The notes beneath the pieces were generated by a model that saw only the letters and a program-made list of their open reading frames with translations, did not search any database and was not told where the DNA came from. Positions 32,273 through 41,107 of a DNA stretch of 64,000 nt are shown piece by piece. The first letter of the stretch is position 1; every line of letters starts with the position of its first letter. Source of the stretch: JAJECS01 sp965262745 (GTDB lineage: Bacteria; Chloroflexota; UBA11872); NCBI GenBank assembly GCA_965262745.1, contig OZ253558.1, positions 372,001 to 436,000 on the forward strand, read 5' to 3'. The position numbers and the translations under genes were made by a program.

Positions 32273-33180
32273 TGGTCGGTTGCGTCCGCGAGGCGCACAA
32301 ACAGATCCTCCAGGCTGTCGGAGCGGACGTGGACTTCATAGACGGCGACGCCCATGCTGGTCAGATGGGCGGTGATGCGCGCGATGTCGTCATCGTCGCG
32401 CGCGGTGAGCGTATAGCGGCCATCGGCCGGATGCTGTGCCAATGGCGTGAGCCCCGCTGCCCGCAGGGCTGCGTCGGCGCCTTCCCCCAGGCGCAACTCC
32501 ACCTCACGCGCCGCCAGCAGCTCGCGCAACTCGCCCGCGGCCACGATCTGCCCGCGGTTGATGATCGCAACCCGGTCGCACACCTGCTCGACCTCGGAGA
32601 GCAGATGCGAATTCAAGAACACCGTCGTGCCGGCCGCGCGAAGATCGCGGATGATGTCGCGCACGTCCCGCCGGCCGATCGGATCGAGCGCGGAGGTCGG
32701 CTCGTCCAGCACGACCAGCGGGGGATCGGCCAGCAAGGCCTGCGCCAGCCCGACGCGCTGCAGCATGCCCTTGGAAAACGTCGCCAGGCGATCGCGGCGG
32801 CGGTGGGCAAGACCCACCAGGTCGAGCATCTCGCTGGCGCGGCGGCGGCGGGTCGCGCGCGCGAGGCCGGCGAGCCGCCCGTGGAACTCGAGGAACTCCG
32901 AGGCGTGCATCCATTCATGGAAGCGAAACGTCTCCGGCAGGAACCCGATCTGCCGCCGCGCGGCGAGGCTGCCCGCGGGATTGCCCAGCACGGTCACGTC
33001 CCCGGCGCTCGCCTTCACCAAGCCGAGAACTATCTTCACGACGGTGCTCTTGCCAGCGCCGTTGGGGCCGAGAAACCCGAACACCTCGCCGCGACGGACA
33101 TTGAGATCGATACCGCGCACCGCATGGTTGTCCCCGAAGGACTTGTGCAGGCCGGTTGCGCGAATGGCGGCTTGATCCAC
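32269..33180 (-). CDS. ABC transporter ATP-binding protein (ABC-2 exporter)
   Basis: 303 aa. Walker A GPNGAGKST at 38-46, the signature segment TFSKGMLQRVGLAQALL in place of canonical LSGGQ, and Walker B PPLVVLDEPTSALDP, followed by FLNSHLLSEVEQVCDRV with the switch His. The FSKGM signature is common in ABC-2/gliding-type and bacitracin-type ATPases. The C-terminal 80 residues (EVELRLGEGADAALRAAG..) form the usual DUF4162-like tail. GTG start. Coupled to the permease (GTGA), with a membrane protein 3 bp upstream on the same strand. Confidence 0.92.
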   Translation of the reverse strand: MDQAAIRATGLHKSFGDNHAVRGIDLNVRRGEVFGFLGPNGAGKSTVVKIVLGLVKASAGDVTVLGNPAGSLAARRQIGFLPETFRFHEWMHASEFLEFHGRLAGLARATRRRRASEMLDLVGLAHRRRDRLATFSKGMLQRVGLAQALLADPPLVVLDEPTSALDPIGRRDVRDIIRDLRAAGTTVFLNSHLLSEVEQVCDRVAIINRGQIVAAGELRELLAAREVELRLGEGADAALRAAGLTPLAQHPADGRYTLTARDDDDIARITAHLTSMGVAVYEVHVRSDSLEDLFVRLADATDQ

Positions 33181-33183
33181 GCC

Positions 33184-34017
33184 CTACGCTCCCGACTCAA
33201 AGCCGGCCAGACGCATCAACGCGTCACGATCCAGCGGACCCACGAGCGCGGCGTAGGATCCGTCCGCCCGCCAGAAGAGGAGCGACTGACCGCCGGGGAG
33301 TTGCAGCCATTGCGGCTCGGCACCGTCGTCGAGGGGCTCGAGGCCGAGGACATCCCGATAGAGCGCAATCTCGGTTATATCGATGCGGCGCGCCAAAACG
33401 GGCGGCAGGATCTCGCGTACGAGCGCCCGGCTGATGAGTTCGAGATCGACTTCCGGCGGCGCCGTAATGTTCGGAGCGGCGAACTGCACGAGTATCAGAG
33501 GATCGCCGGCAGGCGCTGCGCTGGCCCATCGTGTGATGAGAATCTCGGGACCCCGAATCGTCGCCGCGCGCGTGCGCAGGCTCTCGGGCAGCGGGATGCG
33601 CACCTCCGCCCCCGCCAGGAAGCTCTGGAGCTTCTCGAAATCTATGTCGACCCGCCATGATCCGCCCTGCTGCAGCGTGTACTCGTCCGCCGGCGTAAAG
33701 CCGGGTGGTGGGTCGAGGACGAGCGGCTCGAACGAGAGAGGCGGCAGCAGTTCGGCCACGCCAATGGCAACGGAGGCCGGTGACTCGATTTCGGTGATGA
33801 CGAAGGTGTCCGGCTGCAGCGTGCCGGCGTCCAAAGGCGCGTAGGCAACCGACGGGACCTCGCGACTCGTGTCAGCCTCGATGGATTGCTCGCGCAGCCC
33901 GTTGAGCACGTTGTGGACGGTGAGACGCACCGGCTCGACGGTCACCAGGAGCGCCACGATCGCTGCCGTCAGCCCCAATCCAACCCAGAGACCGCGGAAC
34001 CGCAGAACCTTGGACAA
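33184..34017 (-). CDS. Single-pass membrane protein of unknown function, ABC operon
   Basis: 277 aa, not recognised. One N-terminal membrane segment (LWVGLGLTAAIVALLVTV, residues 10-27), then an outside domain with long beta-rich stretches. Features seen are FVITEIESPASVAIGVAELLPPL, RVDIDFEKLQSFLAGAEVRIPLPESL, DLELISRALVREILPPVLARRIDITEIALY and QWLQLPGGQSLLFWRADGSYAALVGPLDRDALMRLA. The last stretch recalls the C-terminal region of anti-sigma-factor-like (DUF4367-type) proteins, but I would not assign that. It ends 3 bp before the ATPase gene, so it is probably co-transcribed with the exporter and could be its accessory or sensor. Confidence 0.6.
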   Translation of the reverse strand: MSKVLRFRGLWVGLGLTAAIVALLVTVEPVRLTVHNVLNGLREQSIEADTSREVPSVAYAPLDAGTLQPDTFVITEIESPASVAIGVAELLPPLSFEPLVLDPPPGFTPADEYTLQQGGSWRVDIDFEKLQSFLAGAEVRIPLPESLRTRAATIRGPEILITRWASAAPAGDPLILVQFAAPNITAPPEVDLELISRALVREILPPVLARRIDITEIALYRDVLGLEPLDDGAEPQWLQLPGGQSLLFWRADGSYAALVGPLDRDALMRLAGFESGA

Positions 34018-34085
34018 GATGCTAGGTGGTCCGGGCGACGGTATTGCGGTCGAACACCCAGGGGTTGGTCAGCGGTCGCACGATG

Positions 34086-34826
34086 CTAGGCAGCGGGATC
34101 GCGCGCCGTGAGCAGGGACTCGAGAAACGGCCCCGACAAGGGCACGCCCCGGGCGCGCGTGTCACGGTGCGCCGCACGCTCGTCGTACGGAATGCGACGT
34201 ATGGCGGCCGACCAGCGGCCCGACGCGTCGTCCAGCACCGCGTAGGTGCCTTGTCCGGGCTGACCGTCGTAGGTGCGGCCCACCGAGCCGCAATTCACGA
34301 CAAGCATGTGCCCCACGTGGCGCACGAAGGCGCGGTGGGTGTGGCCGCAGACCAGAACCTGCGCGTCCACGGGAGCGATTCTGGGACGCAACTGCTCGTC
34401 CGAAGCGTCGGGGGAGATCCCAGCCTCGTCGTTCCCGGGCGCGGCGTGAACCACGACCAACGGCCCAGCTGCGGACGGCACCCGAATGACGGTGCGCATC
34501 GAGGCCATCCGTTCGACCAAGCGATCGCCCAACTGCGCGCGCGTCCACCGCAGGTTGCGCTCCAGGTGCTCGGCCGCCGGTGGCGAGGTCTCGCGCAGCG
34601 CGCGCAGGATGGCATGCGGATTCACCAAGTAGCGGTCCGTATTCCCCTGCACCAAGGGCCATCCGAGTTCCAGCACTCGCTGCCAGCACTCGAGCCCATG
34701 CGCGCCGAAGAGCGCCGCATCGCCGCCAAAGACCACCAGGTCCGGCGCCTGCGTTCTCAGGTCGGCCAACACCGCCAAGAAGGCGCCGAGATTCCCGTGA
34801 ATGTCCGTGACGACCACCACACGCAT
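34086..34826 (-). CDS. Calcineurin-like metallophosphoesterase
   Basis: 246 aa. All motifs of the YfcE/DevR-type phosphoesterase family are present: DIHGNLGAF (D-x-H), VVFGGDAALFG (G-D), QGNTDRYL (G-N-x-D), VHAAPGNDE (H-x-A-P), and CGHTHRAF with VNCGSVGR. These bind two metal ions. It probably hydrolyses a phosphodiester or phosphomonoester in the cytosol; the substrate is unknown. ATG start at 34826. 68 bp downstream of it (34018-34085) separates it from the membrane protein gene. Confidence 0.88.
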   Translation of the reverse strand: MRVVVVTDIHGNLGAFLAVLADLRTQAPDLVVFGGDAALFGAHGLECWQRVLELGWPLVQGNTDRYLVNPHAILRALRETSPPAAEHLERNLRWTRAQLGDRLVERMASMRTVIRVPSAAGPLVVVHAAPGNDEAGISPDASDEQLRPRIAPVDAQVLVCGHTHRAFVRHVGHMLVVNCGSVGRTYDGQPGQGTYAVLDDASGRWSAAIRRIPYDERAAHRDTRARGVPLSGPFLESLLTARDPAA

Positions 34827-34881
34827 GACACCTAGCGTGCATCAGAATGCGCCCAATGGCCAGTAGCCGACGGGGCTTGGC

Positions 34882-34887
34882 TACACT
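34882..34887 (+). promoter_or_regulatory. Candidate -10 element of a leaderless transcript
   Basis: TACACT lies 6 nt before the GTG at 34894, so transcription would begin at or next to the start codon. No Shine-Dalgarno is present in between (CCCGGC). No convincing -35 box is seen. Confidence 0.35.
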
Positions 34888-34893
34888 CCCGGC

Positions 34894-36159
34894 GTGGCCG
34901 TCCACCATCACGCCCCGCCGCCGCGCATGCACCTGGTCCGGCAGCGCTTTGACGCCACCGAGGTCGCGGACTTCGATCGGCGGCTCACGGCCGAGGCGCG
35001 CGCCGTGTTTGAAGCGCGGGGCGTCGGTCCGGGTTCCCAAATTGCCATGGCCGTCGGGTCGCGCGGCGTCTCGCCGATTGCCCAGGTCGTCCGGCTCGTC
35101 AGCGAGGCGGTTCAATCGCTCGGTGGCGAGCCGTTCATCGTTCCGGCCATGGGCAGCCACGGCGGCGGCACGGCGGCCGGGCAAGCCGAAGTGCTGGCCG
35201 GATACGGGATCAGCGAAGCGGCGCTGGGCGTACCGGTGCGAGCGACCATGGAGACGGTCGAGCTCGGTGCGACCGACCATGGCGTGCCGGTGCACATGGA
35301 CGCGGTGGCCGCCGCCGCGGACGGCATCGTCGTCATCGGCCGGGTCAAACCGCATACGTCGTTTCGCGGGCCCGTCGAAAGCGGTCTGTGCAAGATGCTC
35401 GCCATCGGCCTGGGCAACCGCCGGGGCGCCGAGACCATTCATGCGCATGACATTGCCACCACCATCCCGGCCGCCGCCCGTGTCGCGCTCGCGGCGGCGC
35501 CGGTGTGCCTTGGGGTGGCGCTGGTCGAGAACGCCTTCGATCGGCCCTATCGCCTGGCGGTCGTTGGGCCGGAGTCCTTTGAGGCCACCGATCGCGAGCT
35601 GCTCCAAGTCGCCCGCGGCGTGCTTCCCCGCATCCCGGTTGACCGGCTTGATCTCCTGCTGGTCGACCGAATGGGTAAGAACGTATCCGGCACCGGCATG
35701 GACCCCAACGTGATCGGCATGTGGCGACGCTTGCCGGAACTGCCGCACGAGCCCGACTATCGTTGGCTGGCCGTCTTGGGCCTCACCGAGCAATCGCACG
35801 GCAATGCGGTCGGGATCGGCATGGCGGATCTCACGAGTCGCAAGCTCACGAATGCCATCGACCCCGTTCCCACCCACGCCAACGTGCTCACCAGCATGGC
35901 CGTGGGCATGGCGAAGGTACCCGTGACGCTACCCAACGACCGCGAGTGCCTTGGAATGGGCCTTTCGCTGGCCGCACGCTCCTCGTCCGAACCGCTGCGG
36001 GTGGCGCGCATTGCTTCCACGATGGAGTTGGAGACCTTCTGGCTCAGCGATGCGGCGTTGCCCGAGTTGCCCCACAGTTGTGAAGTCATGGCCAGCCGGT
36101 CGGCCTTCGATTTCGGCCCGGACGGATCCATCGTCGAAGCTGGCGCCTACGCCCATTGA
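34894..36159 (+). CDS. DUF2088/LarA-like protein (lactate racemase N-terminal domain)
   Basis: 421 aa. The N-terminal region has QIAMAVGSRGVSPIAQVVR and FIVPAMGSHGGGTAAGQAEVLAGYGI, the conserved G-S-R and P-x-M-G-S-H-G blocks of the LarA/DUF2088 fold, then IGRVKPHTSFRGPVESGLCKMLAIGLG. LarA is a Ni-pincer-dependent 2-hydroxyacid racemase. Here there are no larB/C/E cofactor genes, and the sequence belongs to the shorter, uncharacterised DUF2088 branch. GTG start at 34894, possibly leaderless. Followed by an MFS transporter at 36217, which may carry its substrate. Confidence 0.72.
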   Translation: MAVHHHAPPPRMHLVRQRFDATEVADFDRRLTAEARAVFEARGVGPGSQIAMAVGSRGVSPIAQVVRLVSEAVQSLGGEPFIVPAMGSHGGGTAAGQAEVLAGYGISEAALGVPVRATMETVELGATDHGVPVHMDAVAAAADGIVVIGRVKPHTSFRGPVESGLCKMLAIGLGNRRGAETIHAHDIATTIPAAARVALAAAPVCLGVALVENAFDRPYRLAVVGPESFEATDRELLQVARGVLPRIPVDRLDLLLVDRMGKNVSGTGMDPNVIGMWRRLPELPHEPDYRWLAVLGLTEQSHGNAVGIGMADLTSRKLTNAIDPVPTHANVLTSMAVGMAKVPVTLPNDRECLGMGLSLAARSSSEPLRVARIASTMELETFWLSDAALPELPHSCEVMASRSAFDFGPDGSIVEAGAYAH

Positions 36160-36216
36160 CGCGCCTTCCGCATCGCGCGGGCACTCCCACATCTGGCTGA
36201 ACCGACCCTGGGGCCG

Positions 36217-37401
36217 GTGTTCGTGAACCGGCAGCGCCTCCTAATAGCCAGCGGGTGGTTCTACGCGTCGCTTGGCGTCACGTTCAACGCCTTTGGGCCC
36301 GCGTTGGAGGCCATCCGTGAGGACTTCAACCTCGAATACGTCGGTGCGGGGATGGCACTAGCGGCGCTCGGACTGGGCTATACCGCGGGCTCACTCGTTG
36401 GTGGCCCGGTGTCGGACCGGGCCGGAACTCGTCCGAGCATCATCGTCGCCTCGGCGGTTGCGGCCGTTGGCCTGCTGCTCGCCGGGCTGAGCCCGGCGCT
36501 GCCGGCATTCCTTGCCGCGCTGGTCATCGCGGCAGTCGGTTTGGGCGCGACCGAGGTCGCCATCACGGCCTGGATCGCGCGCGGCGGAACCGCGACTTCC
36601 GTGCGAGACCTCAATCTGGCGCAACTTGGATTTGCGGTGGGAGCCGTTGCCGCGCCAGCCATCGTTGGCGGTGCACTTGCCATTGGCTGGGGCTGGCGAC
36701 CGACGGTGCTGCTGAGCGCGCTGCTCGCCGCGAGCGTCGCGGTCGCGTTCACCACCGTTCCGGCCGCTCGCAGCTCCCTGACGCACACGCCGCTTCGCGC
36801 CGTCCTGCGTGCGGCCGCGTCACCGGTGTTGCTGCTCATCGGCATCGCGGCAGCGCTGGTCGTCGTTCTTGAAACCGGATTGGGCGGGTTCTTCGCGCCG
36901 TTCCTGGAGCACGAATTCGATCTGGATCGCGCCGCTGCGGCGGTGATGCTGACAGTCTTCTGGGCGGGCGGATTTGCCGGGCGTCTGCTCGGGGCTTGGC
37001 TCAGCGGTCGCATGGACCTGTTCACCTGGCTGATCGGCGCAGCGGTTGCCTCGGCGGTTGCGGCTTTGCTGGCGGCGTTGGGGCCGTCGACATGGATGGC
37101 CGTCACCGGGCTTGCGCTGGCCGGTGTCGCCAGCGGCGCGCTCATTCCCTCACTCTTTGCGCTTGCGGCGGGTTATCGACCGGCTGATGCGGGGGCGATG
37201 CTCGGCGCTGTGATCGCCATAGTCGGTCTGGGTGCCATCGCCGCGTCATTGGGAATCGGCCGGGCCGCCGACGAGTGGACGCTGCGCGGAGCCATGCTCA
37301 TAACCCCGGTGGCAATGGTCGCCACCGTGTTGACCTTGATCGCTACTCGCGAGCTCATCACGCGTCGATCCGACGGACGCAAGCTGAAGCCGGAGCGCTA
37401 G
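36217..37401 (+). CDS. MFS transporter
   Basis: 394 aa, 12 predicted helices. The MFS loop 2-3 motif appears as GGPVSDRAGTRPSII and is weakly repeated as GAWLSGRMDLFTW in the second half. Helix 4 region: ARGGTATSVRDLNLAQLGFAVGAVAAP. GTG start at 36217, with a second GTG at 36223 possible. It is 57 bp after the DUF2088 gene on the same strand, so co-transcription is likely. Its TAG stop shares the CTAG tetramer with the stop of the convergent solute-binding protein. Substrate unknown, perhaps a hydroxy acid or a sugar. Confidence 0.82.
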   Translation: MFVNRQRLLIASGWFYASLGVTFNAFGPALEAIREDFNLEYVGAGMALAALGLGYTAGSLVGGPVSDRAGTRPSIIVASAVAAVGLLLAGLSPALPAFLAALVIAAVGLGATEVAITAWIARGGTATSVRDLNLAQLGFAVGAVAAPAIVGGALAIGWGWRPTVLLSALLAASVAVAFTTVPAARSSLTHTPLRAVLRAAASPVLLLIGIAAALVVVLETGLGGFFAPFLEHEFDLDRAAAAVMLTVFWAGGFAGRLLGAWLSGRMDLFTWLIGAAVASAVAALLAALGPSTWMAVTGLALAGVASGALIPSLFALAAGYRPADAGAMLGAVIAIVGLGAIAASLGIGRAADEWTLRGAMLITPVAMVATVLTLIATRELITRRSDGRKLKPER

Positions 37402-39047
37402 CTTGCGTCGCTCGCGATCACGGCGCGCAGGTCAATCGCTCCCGTCACCGCTTCGAGCCCGAACCCGGTGATGCGCGGGTGAAGCAGATAGGCGTCGGCG
37501 TGATGGCCGATGCCGATGGCCGGTTGCTCGGCCTCGAGCACCGCGTCCGCCTCGCGGTAGGCGCTTCGCCGAGCCGCCGGATCCGTCGCCGCTCCCGCCT
37601 CGCGGACGTGGCGGTCGAAGTCGGCATTCCGCCATCCGGCGCCGAGATAGTCGACCTCGGAAACCCAAAGCGCGTCGTACCAGTTGGCGGGGTCCGCAAA
37701 CTCGGACGTCCACCCGCCCCGATAGAGGTCGAAGTCGCCTGGGTCGTCGGTGAATGTCAGGAAGTCGCGCCACGACCGCTCGTCATGCGCGACCTCGACT
37801 CCCAGCGTCTCGCGCCACGTGGCGGCCAGATATGCAGCCAGACGCTTCCACGAGTCGGTGGTGTGAAAGGTGAACCGCAGTGGCGGTAGGCCGTCGCCGT
37901 TGGGGAAGCCCGCCCGTGTCAGAAGCTCGCGCGCGCCCGCGACGTCCGGCGCCGGTTGCGGGATGTCTCGGGGGAGAATGCTCGGGGGCACGATCGACCA
38001 ACCGGGCAGCGTCGGCTCCTCGAACACGGCTGCCGCCATCTCCCCGCGATCGAGCACCATGCCCAGCGCCCGACGGACCTCAGCACGATCCCAGGGTGGC
38101 TTGGTCGTGTTGAACACGAGAAACCAGGTGCCGGCCCGCTCGAAGAGGCGAAGCCGTTCCCGTAGTTGGTCGTCGGCGCGTGCCGATCGGTACGCCGCCC
38201 CGCGTACCGGCGCCACGTCGACCGTGCCGCTGCGAAATGCGAGAAGTGGCGACCCATCCTCCTGCGGAAAGCGCACGATCACTTCACGAAAGCCGCCGGG
38301 CTCGCCCCAGTAGTGCTCATTCCGAAACAACGTCATGCCGCGGCCTTCATCCCACTGCGCCAGCTGGTATTGCCCATTGCTGCGCAACGCGCGCGGACGG
38401 GTCCAGGCGGAGCCATAGGACCGGATTTCACCCTCGGGCAGCGGGAAGAAGGTCGGCGCTGCAACCCTTGCGGGAAACCCGGGTGACGGCTCAGCCAGGT
38501 GAACGCGCAGCGTCGAGTCGTCCGGCGCACTGACCCCGATGCCTTCGGTGCTCGGTGTGAGTCCATAGGCGTAGTCACGCGCACCCAGCACTGGGAACAG
38601 GAGGTAGTTGAACGCCCCGCCGATTTGCGGACTGAGGTTTCGGCGCCAAGCCCACGCGAAGGCGTCCGCGGTCACCGGCTCACCGGTCATCCATTGGGCG
38701 TCGGGGCGTAACGTGAATGTGATGGTGTGTCCGGCGTTGCTCACGTCCCAGCTTGCCGCCGCCGCCGGCACCGGCAGCCCGTCGCCGCCCACGGTGATCA
38801 GGGGCTCGAATAGGGCGTTGAGGATCGTGAACTCGTTCGGCGCGGAAGCCAACGCCGGATCGAGCGTGAGCGGCTCCCGCAGCAGAATCTCGATCTTGCC
38901 GCCGTCGCCGGACGGGCCGGGCTCGCCCGGTTCGCCGCAAGCTGCCAGTGCCGTCGCGCCCGCCGCGACGGCCACGGCCGTCAGGAAGCGCCGGCGGGGC
39001 AGCGTGCGGCTAGTGGGGCGCGATCTCAACGTCGGTGAGCCATTCAC
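37398..39047 (-). CDS. ABC transporter solute-binding protein, family 5 (OppA/DppA-like), Tat lipoprotein
   Basis: 549 aa. The N-terminus has a twin-arginine signal (LPRRRFLTAVAVAAGATALAAC, Cys37 as lipobox cysteine), then a low-complexity linker. The family 5 core follows: LTLDPALASAPNEFTILNALFEPLI, ITFTLRPDAQWMTGEPVTADAFAWAWRR, FLVFNTTKPPWDRAEVRRALGMVLDR and GGWTSEFADPANWYDALW. Such proteins capture oligopeptides or other solutes outside the membrane. The start overlaps the second binding protein's 3' end by 38 bp. No permease or ATPase of the Opp type is nearby. Confidence 0.9.
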   Translation of the reverse strand: MNGSPTLRSRPTSRTLPRRRFLTAVAVAAGATALAACGEPGEPGPSGDGGKIEILLREPLTLDPALASAPNEFTILNALFEPLITVGGDGLPVPAAAASWDVSNAGHTITFTLRPDAQWMTGEPVTADAFAWAWRRNLSPQIGGAFNYLLFPVLGARDYAYGLTPSTEGIGVSAPDDSTLRVHLAEPSPGFPARVAAPTFFPLPEGEIRSYGSAWTRPRALRSNGQYQLAQWDEGRGMTLFRNEHYWGEPGGFREVIVRFPQEDGSPLLAFRSGTVDVAPVRGAAYRSARADDQLRERLRLFERAGTWFLVFNTTKPPWDRAEVRRALGMVLDRGEMAAAVFEEPTLPGWSIVPPSILPRDIPQPAPDVAGARELLTRAGFPNGDGLPPLRFTFHTTDSWKRLAAYLAATWRETLGVEVAHDERSWRDFLTFTDDPGDFDLYRGGWTSEFADPANWYDALWVSEVDYLGAGWRNADFDRHVREAGAATDPAARRSAYREADAVLEAEQPAIGIGHHADAYLLHPRITGFGLEAVTGAIDLRAVIASDAS

Positions 39048-40674
39048 GCACGACCGGCTGGCCCGGGTACTGCGCTACCCATGGTTGCACGAGTTCGTGC
39101 GACACACTGTGAGCAATGGGGATCACGGCGCCGCGCTCGACGATGCGCGATTCGGCCAGCCGGTATAGCGCCAGCCGTCGCTCGATCCGCGGCTCGCTGC
39201 TCGCCAACGCGAGCAGCAAATCCACGAATCCGTCGTTGAAGCCACCGTAGTTGTCCGGGCGGTCCGATCCGAAGAGCATGTCCAGAAATCCGAACGGGTC
39301 GGGGAAATCCGCAATCCAGGACACGAGGTAGGCATGGCGTGAACTCTCCGCAGTCGTGAGGTTCTCCACCACGTCCAAGTATTCCAGGAAATCGAATTGC
39401 TCGACCGAGATGTCGACGCCCAACTGGTCCCGCCATGGCTCGACCATAGCGCGCGTCATTCCGCCCGCGCTCAATCCCGCCCCCGGCGTGGCAACGATCA
39501 GCTCTGGCCACTGCTCGACCGGGCCGTGCGGCGAAAGCTTGAGCTCCCGCCGCGCCGCATCGAGGTCGAATGGCAGGCCCGCGTAGTCCGCCTGGTATCC
39601 AGGCATGCCGGGGGGCAGGATGCCGCGCGCCTCCGCTTCGTGGCCCCGCAAGGTCACCCGGTTGATGCGCGGGCGGTCGACCGCATGCGCGAACGCACGG
39701 CGTGCATGGTGGTTGTCAAACGGGGGACGCGAGGTGTTGAAGCCCACGAACGTCAGCGCGAGCGTGGGTGTGCGGAGTAGCTCGGCCGCGCGCGGCTCCC
39801 GGGGATCCGAGAATCGATCGACGTTGGCCCCGCCCACCCGAACAATATCCAGTTGGTCCTGCTCGTAACGAAGCAACGCCTCACCGGGAGCAAGCTCGGT
39901 CAGGCGGACGGTTGCCGGCCCTGCCTGCCGCGGCAGGTAGGTCGGAGACGACTCCAGCACCACCTCCGAACGCGGCCTGAAGGACGTGAGGCGGTAGGGC
40001 CCTGACCCGTTCGGTCGCAACGACCAATCCGGACCCTGCGCCACGTTCTCTCGGTCCACGACAAGGCTGGCGCCTTGGGCGACGAGCGCCGGAAAGTAGG
40101 CGGCCTGCTGCCGCAGGCGCACTTCGAGCTGTCGGTCGCTGAGCACGCGCACGCCGCGTAGCGTCCGCGTGGCGCCGCTCAGGACTTCGTTCGCGCCCTC
40201 GATGTTGCCCAGCGTGACGCTGGCTGTGTGCGATCCGGTGCTCGGATGGAGCGCCCGCTCCCACGACCAGCGCACATCGTCGGCCGTGAGCGGACGCCCG
40301 TCGTGAAACTGCAAGCCGTCGCGGAGTTCGAACAGATAGCGGCGGCCGCCGTCCGTCACCTGCCAGTCCCGGGCCAGCGCCGGCTGCGGCCGCAGCTGCG
40401 CGTCGATCCGCGTGAGCCCGGCAAAGACCTCGATCGCGTAGCCGGCGGAGCCCGCATCGCGCACGATTGCCGGGTCGATGGTTTCCGGGGTGGTGGATTC
40501 CAAGCGAAGCGTGCCGCCCACGGGGGCTGCGTGCGTAACCGACGCTCGGCCGCTCGCGGCAAGCACGCCGAGCGCCGCGGCCCCAAGCTTCAGGACATCG
40601 CGGCGCTGAATCTGGACGAGGCTCCTACGGCGTGACGCCCTCGGGCAGCGACCGGCGCAAACTATCCTCAGCAC
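39010..40674 (-). CDS. ABC transporter solute-binding protein, family 5, Tat signal
   Basis: 554 aa as drawn from GTG 40674. The twin-arginine signal QRRDVLKLGAAALGVLAASG starts near residue 23, so the true start could lie closer to it. Family 5 blocks are TLRLESTTPETIDPAIVRDAGSAGYAIEVFAGL, YLFELRDGLQFHDGRPLTADDVRWSWERAL, TFVGFNTSRPPFDNHHARRAFAHAVDR and SWIADFPDPFGFLDMLFGSD. The Tat leader lacks a lipobox Cys, so a periplasmic or released protein is likely. It overlaps the NUDIX gene by 50 bp and the next binding protein by 38 bp, giving a tight dcd-NUDIX-SBP-SBP run. Confidence 0.88.
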   Translation of the reverse strand: MLRIVCAGRCPRASRRRSLVQIQRRDVLKLGAAALGVLAASGRASVTHAAPVGGTLRLESTTPETIDPAIVRDAGSAGYAIEVFAGLTRIDAQLRPQPALARDWQVTDGGRRYLFELRDGLQFHDGRPLTADDVRWSWERALHPSTGSHTASVTLGNIEGANEVLSGATRTLRGVRVLSDRQLEVRLRQQAAYFPALVAQGASLVVDRENVAQGPDWSLRPNGSGPYRLTSFRPRSEVVLESSPTYLPRQAGPATVRLTELAPGEALLRYEQDQLDIVRVGGANVDRFSDPREPRAAELLRTPTLALTFVGFNTSRPPFDNHHARRAFAHAVDRPRINRVTLRGHEAEARGILPPGMPGYQADYAGLPFDLDAARRELKLSPHGPVEQWPELIVATPGAGLSAGGMTRAMVEPWRDQLGVDISVEQFDFLEYLDVVENLTTAESSRHAYLVSWIADFPDPFGFLDMLFGSDRPDNYGGFNDGFVDLLLALASSEPRIERRLALYRLAESRIVERGAVIPIAHSVSHELVQPWVAQYPGQPVVREWLTDVEIAPH

Positions 40675-41107
40675 GCACCATTACCGTGCGCTCATTCGCG
40701 TGATGCAGCATGCGGATGGCGTCCGCCACACTTACCCAGCGGGCTTCCACGTGTTCGGCGGGATCCGGACGGATGTTGCCGCCGCGTGCTAGCAGCAGGT
40801 ACTGATGCACGATCTTGGGCACGAATCCCGTCCACAGATCGGGTCGGACCTCATAGCGAATCTCGCCCAGGTCTTCTTGGACGTCACTGATGATTCCGGT
40901 CTCTTCGAGAACTTCGCGAACAGCGGCGTCATCGGGCGCTTCGCCTCGCTCAACGGCGCCCTTGGGGAGAACCCACGCGCCGCGCTGCGTTTGCACCAGC
41001 GCCACTTCAATTCGGCCCCTGCGTACGCGGTAGACGACACCGCCGGAGGACTCCAGATACGGCTCATCGTCGCTGTTCTCGGCTGGCGGTTGCGGTGCGG
41101 CAGTCAT
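40625..41107 (-). CDS. NUDIX hydrolase
   Basis: 160 aa. The Nudix box is complete: GAVERGEAPDDAAVREVLEETGI matches G-x5-E-x7-R-E-x2-E-E-x-G. It is preceded by GGVVYRVRRGRIEVALVQTQRGAWVLPKG, typical of Ap4A or diadenosine-type and 8-oxo-dGTP-type family members. The ATG at 41107 overlaps the dcd stop (ATGA), so the upstream in-frame extension is rejected. Coupling to dcd suggests a nucleotide-pool cleaning role, but this is inference. Confidence 0.9.
   Translation of the reverse strand: MTAAPQPPAENSDDEPYLESSGGVVYRVRRGRIEVALVQTQRGAWVLPKGAVERGEAPDDAAVREVLEETGIISDVQEDLGEIRYEVRPDLWTGFVPKIVHQYLLLARGGNIRPDPAEHVEARWVSVADAIRMLHHANERTVMVRAEDSLRRSLPEGVTP

Noticed and set aside
34162..35877. 571-aa minus-strand frame across the phosphoesterase and DUF2088 genes
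   Set aside because: Shadow of two well-supported genes, with no recognisable domain.
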